DNA of 64,000 bases, taken from Pantoea agglomerans (GTDB taxonomy: Bacteria; Pseudomonadota; Gammaproteobacteria; Enterobacterales; Enterobacteriaceae). The notes under the pieces are model-generated. The model worked only from the letters and a program-made list of their open reading frames with translations, was not told where the DNA came from and did no database searches. The stretch covers positions 1,302,001-1,366,000 of the forward strand of contig NZ_CP090207.1 of assembly GCF_021397715.1 (NCBI RefSeq), written 5' to 3'. Of the stretch, positions 29,128 through 40,848 are shown piece after piece (the stretch's first letter is position 1; each line of letters opens with the position of its first letter). Both the position numbers and the translations under genes were made by a program.

Positions 29128-30051
29128 ATGACTAATGCAAATCGTCCGATACTGAATCTCGACCTCGATCTGCTGAGAACCTTCGTTGCCGTTGCTGATC
29201 TCAATACGTTTGCCGCCGCCGCTGCAGCGGTCTGCAGAACGCAATCAGCCGTCAGCCAGCAGATGCAACGTCTGGAGCAATTGGTAGGTAAAGAGCTGTT
29301 TGCCAGACATGGACGTAATAAGCTATTAACCGAGCACGGAATCCAGCTTTTAGGTTACGCCAGAAAAATCCTTCGTTTTAATGACGAAGCCTGCACCTCC
29401 CTGATGTACAGCAATATTCAGGGTGTGCTGACGATTGGCGCCTCCGATGATACCTCTGACACCATTCTGCCGTTCCTGCTGAACCGGGTTACCTCGGTTT
29501 ATCCGAAGCTGGCTATTGATGTGCGGGTAAAACGTAACCCTTTCATGATGGAAATGCTCAACCAGGGCGAAGTTGACCTTGTGGTCACCACTTCCAGCCC
29601 GGGCAATTTCACCTATCAGGTCCTGCGCACGTCACCGACCTTGTGGTACTGCGCGGCAGATTACATTTTCCAGCGTGGCGAAGCCATTCCGCTGGTGCTG
29701 CTGGATGAGCCAAGTCCTTATCGCGACATGGCCATCGATCATCTTAATGAAGCGGGCATCCCGTGGCGTATCTCGTACGTCGCGTCAACGCTGGCTGCGG
29801 TTCGTGCCGCGGTTAAAGCGGGATTGGGTGTCACAGCACGTCCGGTCGAGATGATGAGTCCGGAACTGCGGGTGATGGGCGCAGCAGAAGGTTTACCGGT
29901 GCTGCCGGATACCCAGTATCTGCTGTGTCGTAATCCTGACAGCGATAACGAACTGGCACTGGCAATCTTTAACGCCATGCAGTCAACCAATGACCCGTAC
30001 AATCTGAGTGCCAATCCGGATGGTACGCTGTTACTGGACGACGAAGAGTAA
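29128..30051 (+). CDS. lrhA: LysR-family regulator LrhA/HexA
   Basis: A 307-residue LysR regulator. The HTH is [36 protein letters not shown], followed by [21 protein letters not shown] and a two-lobed effector domain ([45 protein letters not shown]). In E. coli LrhA represses flhDC and fimbriae; the orthologue HexA in Pectobacterium represses motility and exoenzymes. The start at 29128 fits [16 protein letters not shown]; open frame upstream is leader sequence. It lies just before nuo, as in E. coli. Confidence 0.95.
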   Translation: MTNANRPILNLDLDLLRTFVAVADLNTFAAAAAAVCRTQSAVSQQMQRLEQLVGKELFARHGRNKLLTEHGIQLLGYARKILRFNDEACTSLMYSNIQGVLTIGASDDTSDTILPFLLNRVTSVYPKLAIDVRVKRNPFMMEMLNQGEVDLVVTTSSPGNFTYQVLRTSPTLWYCAADYIFQRGEAIPLVLLDEPSPYRDMAIDHLNEAGIPWRISYVASTLAAVRAAVKAGLGVTARPVEMMSPELRVMGAAEGLPVLPDTQYLLCRNPDSDNELALAIFNAMQSTNDPYNLSANPDGTLLLDDEE

Positions 30052-30113
30052 GTTGGTTGCCATTATGCTGCACAGATCCTGTGCGGAATGAGCGGCACAA
30101 AACGCCGATAAAA

Positions 30114-30153
30114 AAGCCTTTCATTCTGTAAGCAGAACGAGAGGCTTTTTTTT
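30114..30153 (+). terminator. Terminator of lrhA
   Basis: AAGCCT (30114-30119) pairs with AGGCTT (30142-30147), with an inner TTCTG/CAGAA stem (30124-30128, 30133-30137), then TTTTTT to 30153. Confidence 0.85.
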
Positions 30154-30706
30154 ACCCGCCTGATGATAGCTGACAGCTTTTTCCGCTTCGCCAGCCTGCT
30201 GTTTCAATAGTCACCTGCTGCAATTAATTTCATCTCTGCTTTAACTGAAACTTACCCACCAAAAAAACGGATGCTTCGTTTCGCCTTGCGCCAAAAAATG
30301 GAGAAATTTAGCGCAAAAAGGGCAGAAGTGTGTTCTGGATCAAAAAAATACCCCTGGTAAGGGGAAGGAAAACCCGCGGATACCTGTCAAAATATGTTTG
30401 TTAAATGCACGATCCATGCGTGTAAATACCCGCTACACTAAAATTAACCCTACAGACTGAAGCGATTTAGCTGGAAAGCGGGGCATCATTTGTTAATAAT
30501 ATGATGCAGGTGTGAAATAATGTTTGGATACTTTTGTCAAAGTTGACAAAAGGTTATAGAAAGGAGTAAAAAACCCCATAAAATTGCTGCTTATTTAAGA
30601 ATAACAGCGACATTTAAAAGGTTTTTATCCTTCCCTTGAATCGATGTGGTCAGTTTGCTGCGGGAAACGCGTGCAGGATGCCAGCGCCACTTTTGATGAG
30701 TAAGCA
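30154..30706 (+). promoter_or_regulatory. nuo operon control region
   Basis: About 550 bp without a gene precede nuoA; E. coli nuo also has a long leader controlled by NarL, ArcA, Fis and IHF. Here TGTTAATAAT (30491-30500) matches the ArcA-P consensus at 9 of 10 positions, and GGGTTAATTT occurs on the minus strand at 30441-30450. Two inverted repeats closer to the gene are listed separately. I could not fix a single -35/-10 pair. Confidence 0.5.
30483..30552. repeat. Two inverted repeats in the nuo leader
   Basis: GCATCAT (30483-30489) mirrors ATGATGC (30501-30507), enclosing the ArcA-like motif. CTTTTGTCAA (30531-30540) mirrors TTGACAAAAG (30543-30552) with a 2-bp centre, giving a 22-bp near-perfect palindrome that also contains a TTGACA hexamer. 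The centres are about 47 bp apart and both lie 150-225 bp before nuoA. Confidence 0.6.
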
Positions 30707-31150
30707 ATGAGTATGTCAACTACCACCGAAATCATCGCTCAGCATTGGGCGTTTATCGTCTTTATCGTCATCGCATTTGGCCTGTGTGCTTTCATGTTGA
30801 CCGGAGGATGGCTGCTTGGCGGCAGAGCGCGCGCGCGTTATAAAGACACGCCGTTCGAGTCAGGCATCGAGTCCGTAGGCGACACCCATATCCGCCTGTC
30901 GGCCAAATTCTATCTGGTTGCGATGTTTTTCGTCATCTTCGACGTCGAAGCCCTCTTTTTATACGCATGGGCGACCTCAATCCGCGAAAGCGGCTGGGTC
31001 GGCTTTGTGGAAGCCGCAATTTTCATTTTGGTGCTCCTGGCGGGCTTGGTCTATCTGGTACGCATCGGCGCACTCGATTGGGCTCCTGCACGTCGTCGCG
31101 TCGTGGTTAAAACCACCACGATCAGTCACACCAATCCTCACAAGCAGTAA
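30707..31150 (+). CDS. nuoA: NADH-quinone oxidoreductase subunit A
   Basis: A 147-residue membrane-arm subunit with three helices: [25 protein letters not shown], then [22 protein letters not shown] and [20 protein letters not shown]. The acidic FDVEA loop near the quinone tunnel and the [10 protein letters not shown] motif are conserved. It is the first gene of the 13-gene operon and equals E. coli NuoA in length. Confidence 0.97.
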   Translation: MSMSTTTEIIAQHWAFIVFIVIAFGLCAFMLTGGWLLGGRARARYKDTPFESGIESVGDTHIRLSAKFYLVAMFFVIFDVEALFLYAWATSIRESGWVGFVEAAIFILVLLAGLVYLVRIGALDWAPARRRVVVKTTTISHTNPHKQ

Positions 31151-31165
31151 AAGAGAGGCAATAAG

Positions 31166-31843
31166 ATGGACTATACGCTCACCCGCATAGACCCGAACGG
31201 TGGTGAGAACGACCGTTATCCTCTGCAAAAGCAGGAAATCGTCAGCGATCCGCTGGAGCAGCACGTTCATCGCAGCGTTTACATGGGCAAACTCGAAAAT
31301 GCCCTGCACGACATGGTGAACTGGGGGCGTAAAAACTCCCTGTGGCCTTATAACTTCGGCCTCTCCTGTTGTTATGTAGAGATGACGACCTCGTTTACCG
31401 CCGTGCATGACGTGGCACGTTTTGGTGCTGAAGTCATGCGCGCCTCGCCACGTCAGGCCGACTTTATGGTGATCGCAGGTACGCCATTTACCAAAATGGC
31501 CCCGGTGATTCAGCGTCTGTATGACCAGATGCTGGAGCCAAAATGGGTGATCTCAATGGGTGCCTGCGCCAACTCTGGCGGCATGTATGACATCTATTCC
31601 GTGGTGCAGGGCGTGGATAAATTCCTGCCGGTTGATGTGTATATCCCTGGCTGCCCGCCGCGTCCGGAAGCCTACATGCAGGCGCTGCTGCTGTTGCAGG
31701 AGTCGATCGGCAAAGAGCGTCGTCCGCTCTCCTGGGTGGTTGGCGATCAGGGTGTTTACCGCGCCAACATGCAGTCCGAGCGTGAGAGAAAACGCGGTGA
31801 GCGCATTGCGGTCACTAACCTGCGCAGCCCGGACGAAGTGTAA
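31166..31843 (+). CDS. nuoB: NADH-quinone oxidoreductase subunit B
   Basis: A 225-residue subunit that holds cluster N2, the last iron-sulfur centre before quinone. The four cysteine ligands are all present: the adjacent pair Cys68-Cys69 (GLSCCYVEM), Cys134 (MGACANSGG) and Cys163 ([11 protein letters not shown]). It is five residues longer than E. coli NuoB at the N-terminus. It is followed by a 116-bp gap before nuoC with no obvious structure. Confidence 0.97.
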   Translation: MDYTLTRIDPNGGENDRYPLQKQEIVSDPLEQHVHRSVYMGKLENALHDMVNWGRKNSLWPYNFGLSCCYVEMTTSFTAVHDVARFGAEVMRASPRQADFMVIAGTPFTKMAPVIQRLYDQMLEPKWVISMGACANSGGMYDIYSVVQGVDKFLPVDVYIPGCPPRPEAYMQALLLLQESIGKERRPLSWVVGDQGVYRANMQSERERKRGERIAVTNLRSPDEV

Positions 31844-31959
31844 GTTAACCGTATGGATGGCAAAACGCGCCTGCAGCAGAACATCACAATTTAATGCATG
31901 GCCCCATCCTGACGCCTTCATTTGAGTGCCTGAGACCAGGCCGGAATGGTGAGTAACGT

Positions 31960-33759
31960 ATGACAGATTTGACCACGCAAGATCTCGCTCAGCCTTCATG
32001 GCAAACCCGTGATCACCTGGATGACCCGGTGATCGGCGAGTTGCGTAACCGTTTTGGGCCGGATGCCTTTACCGTTCAGGCGACCCGCACCGGGATTCCG
32101 GTAGTCTGGGTAAAGCGTGAACAGCTACTGGAAATCACCGAGTTCCTGCGTAAATTACCTAAACCTTACGTCATGCTGTATGACCTGCATGGCATGGATG
32201 AGCGTTTACGCACCCACCGCGCCGGCTTGCCTGCCGCGGATTTTTCCGTTTTCTATCATCTGCTGTCGATTGAACGCAATCGCGACATCATGCTCAAGGT
32301 GGCGTTATCTGAAAATGATATGCACCTGCCGACCATCACCCGCCTTTTCCCGAATGCCAACTGGTATGAGCGTGAAACCTGGGAGATGTTTGGTGTGACC
32401 TTCGATGGTCACCCGCACCTGACCCGCATCATGATGCCGCCGACCTGGGAAGGTCACCCGCTGCGCAAGGATTACCCGGCGCGCGCCACCGAATTTGATC
32501 CGTTTACGCTGACTAAACAGAAAGAAGATCTGGAGATGGAGGCGCTGACCTTCAAGCCCGAAGACTGGGGTATGAAGCGCAGCACCGCCAATGAGGACTT
32601 CATGTTCCTCAACCTCGGTCCTAACCACCCGTCAGCGCACGGGGCTTTCCGCATCATTCTGCAGCTGGATGGCGAAGAGATCGTCGACTGCGTGCCTGAC
32701 ATCGGTTATCACCATCGCGGTGCCGAAAAGATGGGTGAACGTCAGTCGTGGCACAGCTACATTCCTTACACCGACCGCGTCGAGTATCTCGGCGGTTGCG
32801 TGAATGAGATGCCTTACGTGCTGGCGGTGGAGAAACTGGCCGGTATCGTGGTGCCGGATCGCGTCAATGTGATCCGCGTGATGCTGTCAGAACTGTTCCG
32901 CATCAATAGCCATCTGCTCTACATTTCGACCTTTATTCAGGACGTCGGCGCCATGACGCCGGTGTTCTTTGCCTTTACCGATCGCCAGAAAATTTATGAC
33001 GTGGTGGAAGCCATCACCGGCTTCCGTATGCACCCGGCCTGGTTCCGCATTGGCGGCGTGGCGCACGACCTGCCGAAAGGCTGGGAACGTCTGCTGCGTG
33101 ACTTCCTTGACTGGATGCCGAAGCGCCTGAAGGAGTATGACAAAGCCGCACTGCGCAACAGCGTGCTGGTTGGTCGTTCTAAAGGCGTTGCCGCGTACAA
33201 CATGGAAGAAGCGCTGGCGTGGGGCACCACCGGTGCGGGCCTGCGCGCCACCGGCCTCGACTTTGATGTGCGTAAATGGCGTCCGTACTCCGGCTACGAA
33301 AACTTCGACTTCGAGATCCCGACCGGTTCAGGCATCAGTGATGCGTACAGCCGCGTTCAGCTGAAGATGGAAGAGATGTGGCAGTCACTGCGTATCCTGG
33401 AGCAGTGTCTCAACAACATGCCAGAGGGTCCGTTCAAAGCCGATCACCCGCTGACCACACCGCCGCCGAAAGAGCGCACGTTGCAGCACATTGAAACGCT
33501 GATCACCCACTTCCTGCAGGTTTCGTGGGGGCCGGTAATGCCGGCTAACGAATCCTTCCAGATGATCGAAGCGACGAAAGGGATCAACAGTTACTACCTG
33601 ACCAGCGACGGCAGCACCATGAGCTACCGCACCCGCGTGCGTACGCCCAGCTTCCCGCATCTGCAGCAGATTCCTTCTGTGATCCGTGGCAGCCTGGTAT
33701 CCGACCTGATCGTATACCTCGGTAGTATCGATTTTGTTATGTCAGACGTGGACCGCTAA
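31960..33759 (+). CDS. nuoC: Fused NADH-quinone oxidoreductase subunits C/D
   Basis: A 599-residue fusion. The N-terminal about 180 residues are the 30-kDa NuoC domain ([26 protein letters not shown]), and the remainder is the 49-kDa NuoD domain ([36 protein letters not shown], the quinone-site His/Tyr motif region). This fusion is typical of Enterobacterales. It lies in the peripheral arm next to NuoB and forms the quinone-binding cavity. Followed after 2 nt by nuoE. Confidence 0.97.
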   Translation: MTDLTTQDLAQPSWQTRDHLDDPVIGELRNRFGPDAFTVQATRTGIPVVWVKREQLLEITEFLRKLPKPYVMLYDLHGMDERLRTHRAGLPAADFSVFYHLLSIERNRDIMLKVALSENDMHLPTITRLFPNANWYERETWEMFGVTFDGHPHLTRIMMPPTWEGHPLRKDYPARATEFDPFTLTKQKEDLEMEALTFKPEDWGMKRSTANEDFMFLNLGPNHPSAHGAFRIILQLDGEEIVDCVPDIGYHHRGAEKMGERQSWHSYIPYTDRVEYLGGCVNEMPYVLAVEKLAGIVVPDRVNVIRVMLSELFRINSHLLYISTFIQDVGAMTPVFFAFTDRQKIYDVVEAITGFRMHPAWFRIGGVAHDLPKGWERLLRDFLDWMPKRLKEYDKAALRNSVLVGRSKGVAAYNMEEALAWGTTGAGLRATGLDFDVRKWRPYSGYENFDFEIPTGSGISDAYSRVQLKMEEMWQSLRILEQCLNNMPEGPFKADHPLTTPPPKERTLQHIETLITHFLQVSWGPVMPANESFQMIEATKGINSYYLTSDGSTMSYRTRVRTPSFPHLQQIPSVIRGSLVSDLIVYLGSIDFVMSDVDR

Positions 33760-33761
33760 TT

Positions 33762-34277
33762 ATGCACGATCAACACATTGCCATTAAAACGATCGACCCC
33801 AACGAGGTCTTCGTGCTGAGCGCGGAAGAACATCACGCCATTGAGCACGAAAAACACCACTACGAAGATGCGCGTGCCGCTTCAATCGAAGCGCTGAAGA
33901 TCGTGCAGAAAGCGCGCGGCTGGGTGCCGGATGGCGCGATTCACGCCATCGCTGAGGTGCTGGGCATTCCGGCCAGTGACGTTGAAGGTGTAGCGACATT
34001 TTATAGCCAGATCTTCCGTCAGCCGGTCGGCCGTCATGTGATCCGCTATTGCGACAGCGTCGTCTGTCACATCACCGGTTATCAGGGCATTCAGGCGGCG
34101 CTGGAACAGAATCTGAATATCAAACCGGGCCAGACCACGGCAGACGGACGCTTCACGCTGCTGCCAACCTGCTGTCTGGGCAACTGCGATAAAGGGCCAA
34201 CGATGATGGTGGATGAAGATACCCACGTGCATCTGACGCCAGAAGGCATCGCCACTTTGCTGGAGCAGTATCAATGA
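33762..34277 (+). CDS. nuoE: NADH-quinone oxidoreductase subunit E
   Basis: A 171-residue 24-kDa-type subunit of the NADH dehydrogenase module carrying the [2Fe-2S] cluster N1a. Ligands are Cys97 and Cys102 (RYCDSVVCH) and Cys138 and Cys142 ([10 protein letters not shown]). The N-terminus is a few residues longer than in E. coli. The TGA stop overlaps the nuoF ATG (ATGA), so both are translated in concert. Confidence 0.96.
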   Translation: MHDQHIAIKTIDPNEVFVLSAEEHHAIEHEKHHYEDARAASIEALKIVQKARGWVPDGAIHAIAEVLGIPASDVEGVATFYSQIFRQPVGRHVIRYCDSVVCHITGYQGIQAALEQNLNIKPGQTTADGRFTLLPTCCLGNCDKGPTMMVDEDTHVHLTPEGIATLLEQYQ

Positions 34278-35620
34278 CATTGAAAACTATCATTCGTACT
34301 GCTGAAACCCATCCACTCACCTGGCGGATGCGCGACGACAAGCAGCCGGTGTGGATTGATGAATATCGCAGTAAAAACGGCTATGCCGGTGCTGAAAAAG
34401 CGCTGAACAGCATGTCGCCTGACGAAATCGTGGCGGCGGTGAAAGACTCTGGCCTGAAAGGGCGCGGCGGTGCGGGCTTCTCCACCGGCCTGAAGTGGAG
34501 CCTGATGCCGAAAGATGAGTCGATGAACATCCGTTACCTGCTGTGTAACGCCGATGAAATGGAGCCGGGCACCTATAAAGACCGCCTGCTGATGGAGCAG
34601 ATGCCGCACCAGCTGGTGGAAGGGATGCTGATCAGCGCCTTTGCGCTGAAGGCTTACCGTGGCTACATCTTCCTGCGCGGCGAATACATTGAAGCCGCGG
34701 TGCATCTGCGCCGGGCGATTGCTGAAGCCACCGAAGCGGGCTACCTCGGTAAAAATATTCTCGGCACCGGTTTTGACTTCGAACTGATTGTTCACACCGG
34801 CGCGGGCCGCTATATCTGCGGCGAAGAGACGGCGCTGATTAACTCGCTGGAAGGCCGTCGTGCTAACCCGCGCTCCAAACCGCCGTTCCCGGCGAGTGCG
34901 GGTGCATGGGGTAAACCGACCTGCGTTAACAACGTGGAAACGCTGTCAAACGTGCCGGCGATTCTGGCTAACGGCGTCGACTGGTACAAAGGCATCTCGA
35001 AAAGCGATGACGCCGGTACCAAGATGATGGGCTTCTCCGGTCGGGTGAAAAATCCTGGCGTCTGGGAACTGCCGTTCGGCATTACCGCCCGTGAAATCCT
35101 CGAAGATTATGCTGGCGGGATGCGTGACGGACTGCGCTTCAAGGCCTGGCAGCCTGGCGGGGCAGGGACCGACTTCCTGACCGATGAGCACCTGGATCTG
35201 CCGATGGAATTTGCCAGCATTGGTAAAGCGGGCAGCCGTCTGGGCACCGCGCTGGCGATGGCGGTCGATCACGAAATCAATATGGTTTCGCTGGTGCGCA
35301 ATCTGGAAGAGTTCTTCGCCCGCGAATCGTGCGGCTGGTGTACGCCATGCCGTGACGGTCTGCCGTGGAGCGTAAAAATTCTGCGTGCGCTGGAGCAGAA
35401 ACAGGGTCAGCCAGGCGACATCGAAACCTTACTGCAACTCTGCCGTCAGCTTGGTCCGGGTAAAACCTTCTGCGCACATGCGCCGGGTGCGGTCGAGCCG
35501 TTGCAGAGTGCCATTAAGTATTTCCGTGAAGAGTTTGAAGCTGGCATTGCGCCGCAGGTGTTCGGTAATACCCGCGCGATTGGCGGGATTCAGCCAAACC
35601 TGCTGAAAGCGCGCTGGTAA
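34274..35620 (+). CDS. nuoF: NADH-quinone oxidoreductase subunit F
   Basis: A 448-residue subunit that binds NADH and FMN and passes electrons to cluster N3. It has [16 protein letters not shown] (NADH), [15 protein letters not shown] (FMN) and [19 protein letters not shown], and the [4Fe-4S] ligands [12 protein letters not shown] near residues 353-359 plus a distal Cys in TFCAHAPGA. Motifs are complete. It is separated from nuoG by 115 bp carrying two hairpins. Confidence 0.97.
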   Translation: MTLKTIIRTAETHPLTWRMRDDKQPVWIDEYRSKNGYAGAEKALNSMSPDEIVAAVKDSGLKGRGGAGFSTGLKWSLMPKDESMNIRYLLCNADEMEPGTYKDRLLMEQMPHQLVEGMLISAFALKAYRGYIFLRGEYIEAAVHLRRAIAEATEAGYLGKNILGTGFDFELIVHTGAGRYICGEETALINSLEGRRANPRSKPPFPASAGAWGKPTCVNNVETLSNVPAILANGVDWYKGISKSDDAGTKMMGFSGRVKNPGVWELPFGITAREILEDYAGGMRDGLRFKAWQPGGAGTDFLTDEHLDLPMEFASIGKAGSRLGTALAMAVDHEINMVSLVRNLEEFFARESCGWCTPCRDGLPWSVKILRALEQKQGQPGDIETLLQLCRQLGPGKTFCAHAPGAVEPLQSAIKYFREEFEAGIAPQVFGNTRAIGGIQPNLLKARW

Positions 35621-35656
35621 TTCACCGCAGCACACGGAATCAGGCCTGGTGCCGCC

Positions 35657-35716
35657 GCCCCGACAATCGGCTGTATGTCGGGGCAAGAATATGATTAACG
35701 CTCGTTTCTGACGAGC
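35657..35716 (+). promoter_or_regulatory. Two stem-loops between nuoF and nuoG
   Basis: GCCCCGACA (35657-35665) pairs perfectly with TGTCGGGGC (35676-35684), and GCTCGT (35700-35705) with ACGAGC (35711-35716). No U-tract follows, so these are likely mRNA stability or processing elements inside the operon rather than stops. Confidence 0.5.
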
Positions 35717-35735
35717 CTTACGGAAGCATGTCACT

Positions 35736-38459
35736 ATGGCTACAATCCATGTAGACGGTAAAGAGTATGATGTGAACGGAGCGGACAACCTGCTACAGGC
35801 GTGTCTCTCTCTGGGCCTTGATATTCCTTATTTTTGCTGGCATCCGGCGCTGGGAAGCGTTGGGGCCTGCCGCCAGTGCGCGGTAAAGCAATTCCAGAAT
35901 GCCGAAGATACCCGCGGCCGTCTTGTCATGTCCTGCATGACGCCGGCTTCTGACGGCACATTTATCTCCATCGATGATGGCGAAGCGAAAGAGTTCCGCG
36001 AAAGCGTGGTGGAATGGCTGATGACCAACCACCCGCACGACTGCCCGGTGTGTGAAGAGGGCGGTAACTGTCACCTGCAGGATATGACAGTGATGACCGG
36101 CCACAGCTTCCGCCGTTATCGCTTCACCAAGCGTACCCACCGCAATCAGGATCTCGGCCCGTTCATTTCGCATGAGATGAACCGCTGTATCGCCTGTTAT
36201 CGCTGCGTGCGTTACTACAAAGATTATGCCGACGGCAAAGATCTGGGTGTCTACGGTGCGCACGACAACGTCTATTTCGGTCGTCCGGAAGATGGCACGC
36301 TGGAGAGCGAATTTTCCGGCAACCTGGTTGAGATCTGCCCGACCGGCGTCTTCACCGATAAAACCCACTCCGAACGCTATAACCGTAAATGGGATATGCA
36401 GTTTGCGCCGAGCATCTGCCAGCAGTGCAGCGTCGGCTGTAACACCAGCCCGGGTGAACGCTACGGTGAACTGCGCCGTATTGAGAACCGCTATAACGGC
36501 ACGGTAAACCACTATTTCCTCTGTGACCGTGGCCGTTTTGGTTACGGCTACGTCAACCGCAAAGATCGTCCGCGTCAGCCGATGCTGCTGCGCGGCAATG
36601 ACTGGGTGACGCTTAACGCAGAACAGGCGGTTAATGCCGGCGCGGATCTGCTGCGTCAGGCGAAAAAAGTGATCGGTATCGGCTCACCGCGCGCCAGCAT
36701 TGAAAGTAACTTCGCGCTGCGTGAACTGGTGGGCGCAGAAAACTTCTCCACCGGTATGCCGGCTGGCGAACAGGCCCGGCTGGAACTGATGCTTAAAGTG
36801 CTGCGTGAAGGCGGGATCTACACGCCATCGCTGCGCGAAATCGAAAGTTACGATGCGGTGCTGGTGCTGGGTGAAGATCTGACCCAGGTTGGCGCACGCG
36901 TGGCGCTGTCTGTGCGTCAGGCGGTTAAAGGCAAAGCGCGCGACATGGCGGCGGCCCAGAAAGTGGCAGACTGGCAGATTGCTGCGATCCTGAACATCGG
37001 TCAGAACGCTAAACATCCGCTGTTTATTACCAACGTCGATGAAACCCGTCTGGATGATATCGCGGCATGGAGCTATCGCGCCCCGGTTGAAGATCAGGCG
37101 CGCCTCGGTTTCGCCATCGCCAATGCGCTGGATGAAACGGCTCCGGCAGTGACCGATTTCGACAGCAAGCTGAACGGCAAGATGGATGTCATCGTGCAGG
37201 CACTGGCCGGTGCGAAAAAACCGTTAATCATCTCCGGGACCCACTCCGGCAGCAGCGCGATGATCGAAGCGGCAGCCAACGTGGCGAAAGCTCTGAAAGC
37301 GCGCGGTGCCGATGTCGGGATTACCCTGCTGGCAGGACACGCTAACAGCGTGGGTCTGGGCCTGATGGGTGGCAATCCGCTGGAAAGCGCGCTGGAGCAG
37401 CTGAGCAACGGTGAAGCCGATGCGCTGGTGGTGCTGGAAAACGATCTCTATCGTCACGCACCGAAAGCGCTGGTGGATGCGGCACTGGCACAGACCACCA
37501 ACGTGATTGTGGTGGATCATCAGCGTACCGCTACGCTGGAAAAAGCCGGTCTGGTGTTATCGACCGCCAGCTTCGCCGAAAGCGACGGCACCTCGATTAA
37601 CCATGAAGGCCGCGCACAGCGTTTCTTCCAGGTTTACGATCCCTCTTACTACGACAACAGCATTGTGATGCTGGAAAGCTGGCGCTGGTTGCATTCGCTG
37701 CACAGCACGCTGGAAAGCCGTCACGTTGACTGGACGCAGCTGGATCATGTGATCGATGCCGTGGTGAGTCATCTGCCACAGCTGGCCGGCATTAAAGATG
37801 CCGCACCCGATGCCAGCTTCCGTATTCGCGGACAGAAACTGTCGCGTTCACCGCACCGTTCCAGTGGCCGTACCGCCGCGCGCGCCAATATCAGCGTGCA
37901 CGAACCGCGTCAGCCGCAGGATCAGGACACCATGTTCGCCTTCTCAATGGAAGGGAACAACCAGCCAGGCGCACCGCGCTCGCAGATTCCGTTTGCCTGG
38001 GCTCCGGGCTGGAACTCACCGCAGGCGTGGAACAAATTCCAGGTCGAAGTGGGCGGCAAACTGCGTAATGGCGATCCAGGCGTCCGCCTGTTTGAAGCCA
38101 GCGCAGCGCAGCTACCCTGGTTCAGCAACGTCCCTGCGGCATTCGTCAGTGAAGCGCAATGGCGCGTGGCTCCGTACTACCAGCTGTTTGGTAGTGAAGA
38201 GATGTCACAGCGTTCACCGGTGTTCCAGCAGCGTATGGCGCAGCCAATGCTGGTGATTAACCCGGATGATGCGGCGAAACTGGGCGTCAATAATGGTGCT
38301 GCCGTGGAGTTCACCTGTGCCGGTGAAACCGTGCGTCTGCCGGTCCGTTTCTCTGCCTCGCTGCAGGCGGGACAGATTGGTCTGCCGCTGGGTATGCCGG
38401 GCGTACCGCCGTTCCTGGCGAACGGTAAAATCGACAAACTGCAGGAGGCGGCGCAATGA
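35736..38459 (+). CDS. nuoG: NADH-quinone oxidoreductase subunit G
   Basis: A 907-residue subunit, the largest of the peripheral arm. The N-terminal ferredoxin domain has [2Fe-2S] ligands ([16 protein letters not shown]), then the His-ligated [4Fe-4S] motif [14 protein letters not shown] and [24 protein letters not shown] carries the extra cluster N7 found in E. coli-type enzymes. The rest is a molybdopterin-oxidoreductase-like domain without cofactor. Its TGA overlaps the nuoH ATG by four bases. Confidence 0.97.
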   Translation: MATIHVDGKEYDVNGADNLLQACLSLGLDIPYFCWHPALGSVGACRQCAVKQFQNAEDTRGRLVMSCMTPASDGTFISIDDGEAKEFRESVVEWLMTNHPHDCPVCEEGGNCHLQDMTVMTGHSFRRYRFTKRTHRNQDLGPFISHEMNRCIACYRCVRYYKDYADGKDLGVYGAHDNVYFGRPEDGTLESEFSGNLVEICPTGVFTDKTHSERYNRKWDMQFAPSICQQCSVGCNTSPGERYGELRRIENRYNGTVNHYFLCDRGRFGYGYVNRKDRPRQPMLLRGNDWVTLNAEQAVNAGADLLRQAKKVIGIGSPRASIESNFALRELVGAENFSTGMPAGEQARLELMLKVLREGGIYTPSLREIESYDAVLVLGEDLTQVGARVALSVRQAVKGKARDMAAAQKVADWQIAAILNIGQNAKHPLFITNVDETRLDDIAAWSYRAPVEDQARLGFAIANALDETAPAVTDFDSKLNGKMDVIVQALAGAKKPLIISGTHSGSSAMIEAAANVAKALKARGADVGITLLAGHANSVGLGLMGGNPLESALEQLSNGEADALVVLENDLYRHAPKALVDAALAQTTNVIVVDHQRTATLEKAGLVLSTASFAESDGTSINHEGRAQRFFQVYDPSYYDNSIVMLESWRWLHSLHSTLESRHVDWTQLDHVIDAVVSHLPQLAGIKDAAPDASFRIRGQKLSRSPHRSSGRTAARANISVHEPRQPQDQDTMFAFSMEGNNQPGAPRSQIPFAWAPGWNSPQAWNKFQVEVGGKLRNGDPGVRLFEASAAQLPWFSNVPAAFVSEAQWRVAPYYQLFGSEEMSQRSPVFQQRMAQPMLVINPDDAAKLGVNNGAAVEFTCAGETVRLPVRFSASLQAGQIGLPLGMPGVPPFLANGKIDKLQEAAQ

Positions 38460-39433
38460 GCTGGTTAACACCGGATGTTATCGACATTCTGCTGGCCATC
38501 GGTAAAGCCATCGTCATTCTGCTGGTGGTCGTGGCCTGTGGCGCGTTCATGAGCTTTGCCGAGCGTCGTCTGCTCGGCCTGTTCCAGAACCGTTACGGAC
38601 CGAACCGGGTAGGCTGGGGCGGCTCGCTGCAGCTGGTAGCGGATATGATCAAAATGTTCTTTAAAGAGGACTGGGTCCCGCCGTTTACCGACCGCTTTAT
38701 TTTCACCCTGGCACCGGTTATCGCCTTCGTCTCGTTGCTGCTGGCGTTTGCCATTGTGCCGGTATCGCCAACCTGGATGGTCACGGACCTGAACATCGGT
38801 CTGCTGTTCTTCCTGATGATGGCAGGCCTGGCGGTCTACGCCGTGCTGTTCGCCGGCTGGTCGAGTAACAACAAATACTCGCTGCTGGGTGCGATGCGTG
38901 CTTCGGCGCAAACGCTGAGCTACGAAGTGTTTCTCGGACTGTCGCTGATGGGCGTGGTGGCACAGGCGGGCTCGTTCAACATGAACGATATCGTCAACAG
39001 CCAGACCCATTTGTGGAACATCATTCCGCAGTTCTTCGGCTTCATTACCTTCTGTATTGCGGGCGTAGCGGTGTGTCACCGTCACCCGTTTGACCAGCCG
39101 GAAGCGGAGCAGGAACTGGCCGATGGTTACCACATTGAATATGCCGGTATGAAATTCGGCCTGTTCTTTGTCGGCGAGTACGTGGCGATTACCACCGTAT
39201 CAGCGCTGATCGTGACGCTGTTCTTTGGTGGCTGGCATGGCCCATTCCTGCCGCCGTTCATCTGGTTCGCCCTGAAAACGGCGTTCTTTATGATGATGTT
39301 CATCCTGATTCGTGCTGCGCTTCCGCGTCCACGCTATGACCAGGTGCTGTCGTTCGGCTGGAAAGTGTGTCTGCCGTTGACGCTGTTGAACCTGCTGGCG
39401 ACCGCCGCAGTGATTCTCTACACAGCGCAGTAA
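38456..39433 (+). CDS. nuoH: NADH-quinone oxidoreductase subunit H
   Basis: A 325-residue membrane subunit with eight helices at the junction of the two arms. The conserved loops [21 protein letters not shown] and [33 protein letters not shown] line the quinone channel. It is the E. coli length. It overlaps nuoG and is followed 11 nt later by nuoI. Confidence 0.97.
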   Translation: MSWLTPDVIDILLAIGKAIVILLVVVACGAFMSFAERRLLGLFQNRYGPNRVGWGGSLQLVADMIKMFFKEDWVPPFTDRFIFTLAPVIAFVSLLLAFAIVPVSPTWMVTDLNIGLLFFLMMAGLAVYAVLFAGWSSNNKYSLLGAMRASAQTLSYEVFLGLSLMGVVAQAGSFNMNDIVNSQTHLWNIIPQFFGFITFCIAGVAVCHRHPFDQPEAEQELADGYHIEYAGMKFGLFFVGEYVAITTVSALIVTLFFGGWHGPFLPPFIWFALKTAFFMMMFILIRAALPRPRYDQVLSFGWKVCLPLTLLNLLATAAVILYTAQ

Positions 39434-39444
39434 GGGGTTAACAA

Positions 39445-39987
39445 ATGACTTTAAAAGATATTGTCGTTGGCTTCGGCACGACAGTGCGCAGTATCTGGCT
39501 GATTGGCCTGCACGCCTTCGCCAAACGTGAAACGCAGATGTACCCGGAAGAGCCGGTTTATCTGCCACCACGCTATCGTGGCCGCATCGTGTTAACCCGC
39601 GATCCGGATGGCGAAGAGCGTTGCGTAGCCTGTAACCTGTGCGCCGTGGCCTGTCCGGTCGGCTGTATTTCGTTGCAGAAAGCAGAAACCAAAGATGGTC
39701 GCTGGTACCCGGAGTTCTTCCGCATCAACTTCTCACGCTGCATCTTCTGCGGCATGTGTGAGGAAGCCTGTCCGACCACGGCGATTCAGCTGACGCCCGA
39801 TTTCGAACTGGGTGAGTTCAAGCGTCAGGATCTGGTGTATGAGAAGGACGATCTGCTGATCTCGGGTCCGGGTAAATATCCGGAATACAACTTCTACCGC
39901 ATGGCGGGTATGGCGATTGACGGTAAAGATAAGGGCGAAGCGGAAAACGAAGCTAAGCCTATCGACGTCAAAGGCTTATTACCTTAA
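39445..39987 (+). CDS. nuoI: NADH-quinone oxidoreductase subunit I
   Basis: A 180-residue 8Fe-ferredoxin subunit carrying clusters N6a and N6b. Both motifs are intact: [16 protein letters not shown] and [16 protein letters not shown]. An amphipathic N-terminus ([15 protein letters not shown]) attaches it to the membrane arm. The length equals that of E. coli. Confidence 0.97.
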   Translation: MTLKDIVVGFGTTVRSIWLIGLHAFAKRETQMYPEEPVYLPPRYRGRIVLTRDPDGEERCVACNLCAVACPVGCISLQKAETKDGRWYPEFFRINFSRCIFCGMCEEACPTTAIQLTPDFELGEFKRQDLVYEKDDLLISGPGKYPEYNFYRMAGMAIDGKDKGEAENEAKPIDVKGLLP

Positions 39988-39997
39988 GGAGCAAGGC

Positions 39998-40549
39998 ATG
40001 GAATTTGCGTTTTATCTTTGCGGGCTGGTGGCGGTGCTGACGACGTTGCGCGTCATTACCCACACTAATCCGGTACATGCGTTGCTGTACCTGATCATTT
40101 CGCTGCTGTCGATTGCCGGCGTCTTCTTCTCGATGGGCGCCTATTTTGCCGGCGCGCTGGAGATCATCGTCTATGCCGGTGCGATTATGGTGCTGTTCGT
40201 CTTCGTGGTGATGATGCTGAACCTGGGCAAACAGACTGAGAAGCAGGAACGCGAGTGGCTGAGTCCGTCGCTGTGGATTGGGCCTGGTCTGGTGTCGCTG
40301 CTGCTGCTGGTGGTGATGGTTTACGCCATCCTGACCGCCAACGATCAGGGCATTGACGGCACCATTATCGACGCCAAAGCGGTCGGCATCAGCCTGTTTG
40401 GTCCTTACGTGCTGGCGGTGGAACTGGCTTCCATGCTGCTGCTGGCGGGTCTGGTGGTGGCGTTTCACGTCGGTCGTGAAGATCGACAGGGTGAAGTGCT
40501 CAGCAACCGCGTTTCTGACGCCGCGCAAGCGAAAAAGGAGAATGCATGA
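39998..40549 (+). CDS. nuoJ: NADH-quinone oxidoreductase subunit J
   Basis: A 183-residue membrane subunit with five helices; [47 protein letters not shown] contains the flexible helix 3 and conserved Glu/Tyr residues. The ATG at 39998 has AAGGAGCAAGGC upstream and gives the E. coli start MEFAFYLCG; the frame is open further upstream inside nuoI but is not used. The stop overlaps nuoK (ATGA). Confidence 0.96.
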   Translation: MEFAFYLCGLVAVLTTLRVITHTNPVHALLYLIISLLSIAGVFFSMGAYFAGALEIIVYAGAIMVLFVFVVMMLNLGKQTEKQEREWLSPSLWIGPGLVSLLLLVVMVYAILTANDQGIDGTIIDAKAVGISLFGPYVLAVELASMLLLAGLVVAFHVGREDRQGEVLSNRVSDAAQAKKENA

Positions 40550-40848
40550 TCCCGTTACAACATGGATTGATACTTGCTGCCGTGCTGTTCGTCCTCGGAC
40601 TGACTTCGCTGGTGATCCGCCGTAACCTGCTGTTTATGCTGATCGGCCTTGAGATCATGATCAACGCCGCCGCGTTAGCGCTGGTGGTGGCCGGGAGTTA
40701 CTGGGGTCAGGCCGATGGACAGGTAATGTATATCCTGGCGATCAGCCTGGCCGCAGCCGAAGCCAGTATTGGCCTGGCGCTGCTGCTCCAGCTCTATCGT
40801 CGTCGTCAGACGCTGAACATTGACACTGTGAGCGAGATGCGCGGATGA
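40546..40848 (+). CDS. nuoK: NADH-quinone oxidoreductase subunit K
   Basis: A 100-residue three-helix subunit with the two membrane Glu residues required for proton pumping, in [20 protein letters not shown] and [19 protein letters not shown]. It overlaps nuoJ and nuoL by 4 bases each, so the block J-K-L is tightly coupled. Confidence 0.97.
   Translation: MIPLQHGLILAAVLFVLGLTSLVIRRNLLFMLIGLEIMINAAALALVVAGSYWGQADGQVMYILAISLAAAEASIGLALLLQLYRRRQTLNIDTVSEMRG

Noticed and set aside
30543-30571. TTGACA-based -35/-10 promoter for nuoA
   Set aside because: The only matching -10 (TAAAAA at 18 bp) is poor, and the hexamer is part of a palindrome, so no promoter was called.
38465-39133. 222-codon open frame on the minus strand inside nuoH
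   Set aside because: It is a codon-bias shadow of nuoH, rich in Arg/His/Gln, with no ribosome site or family motif.
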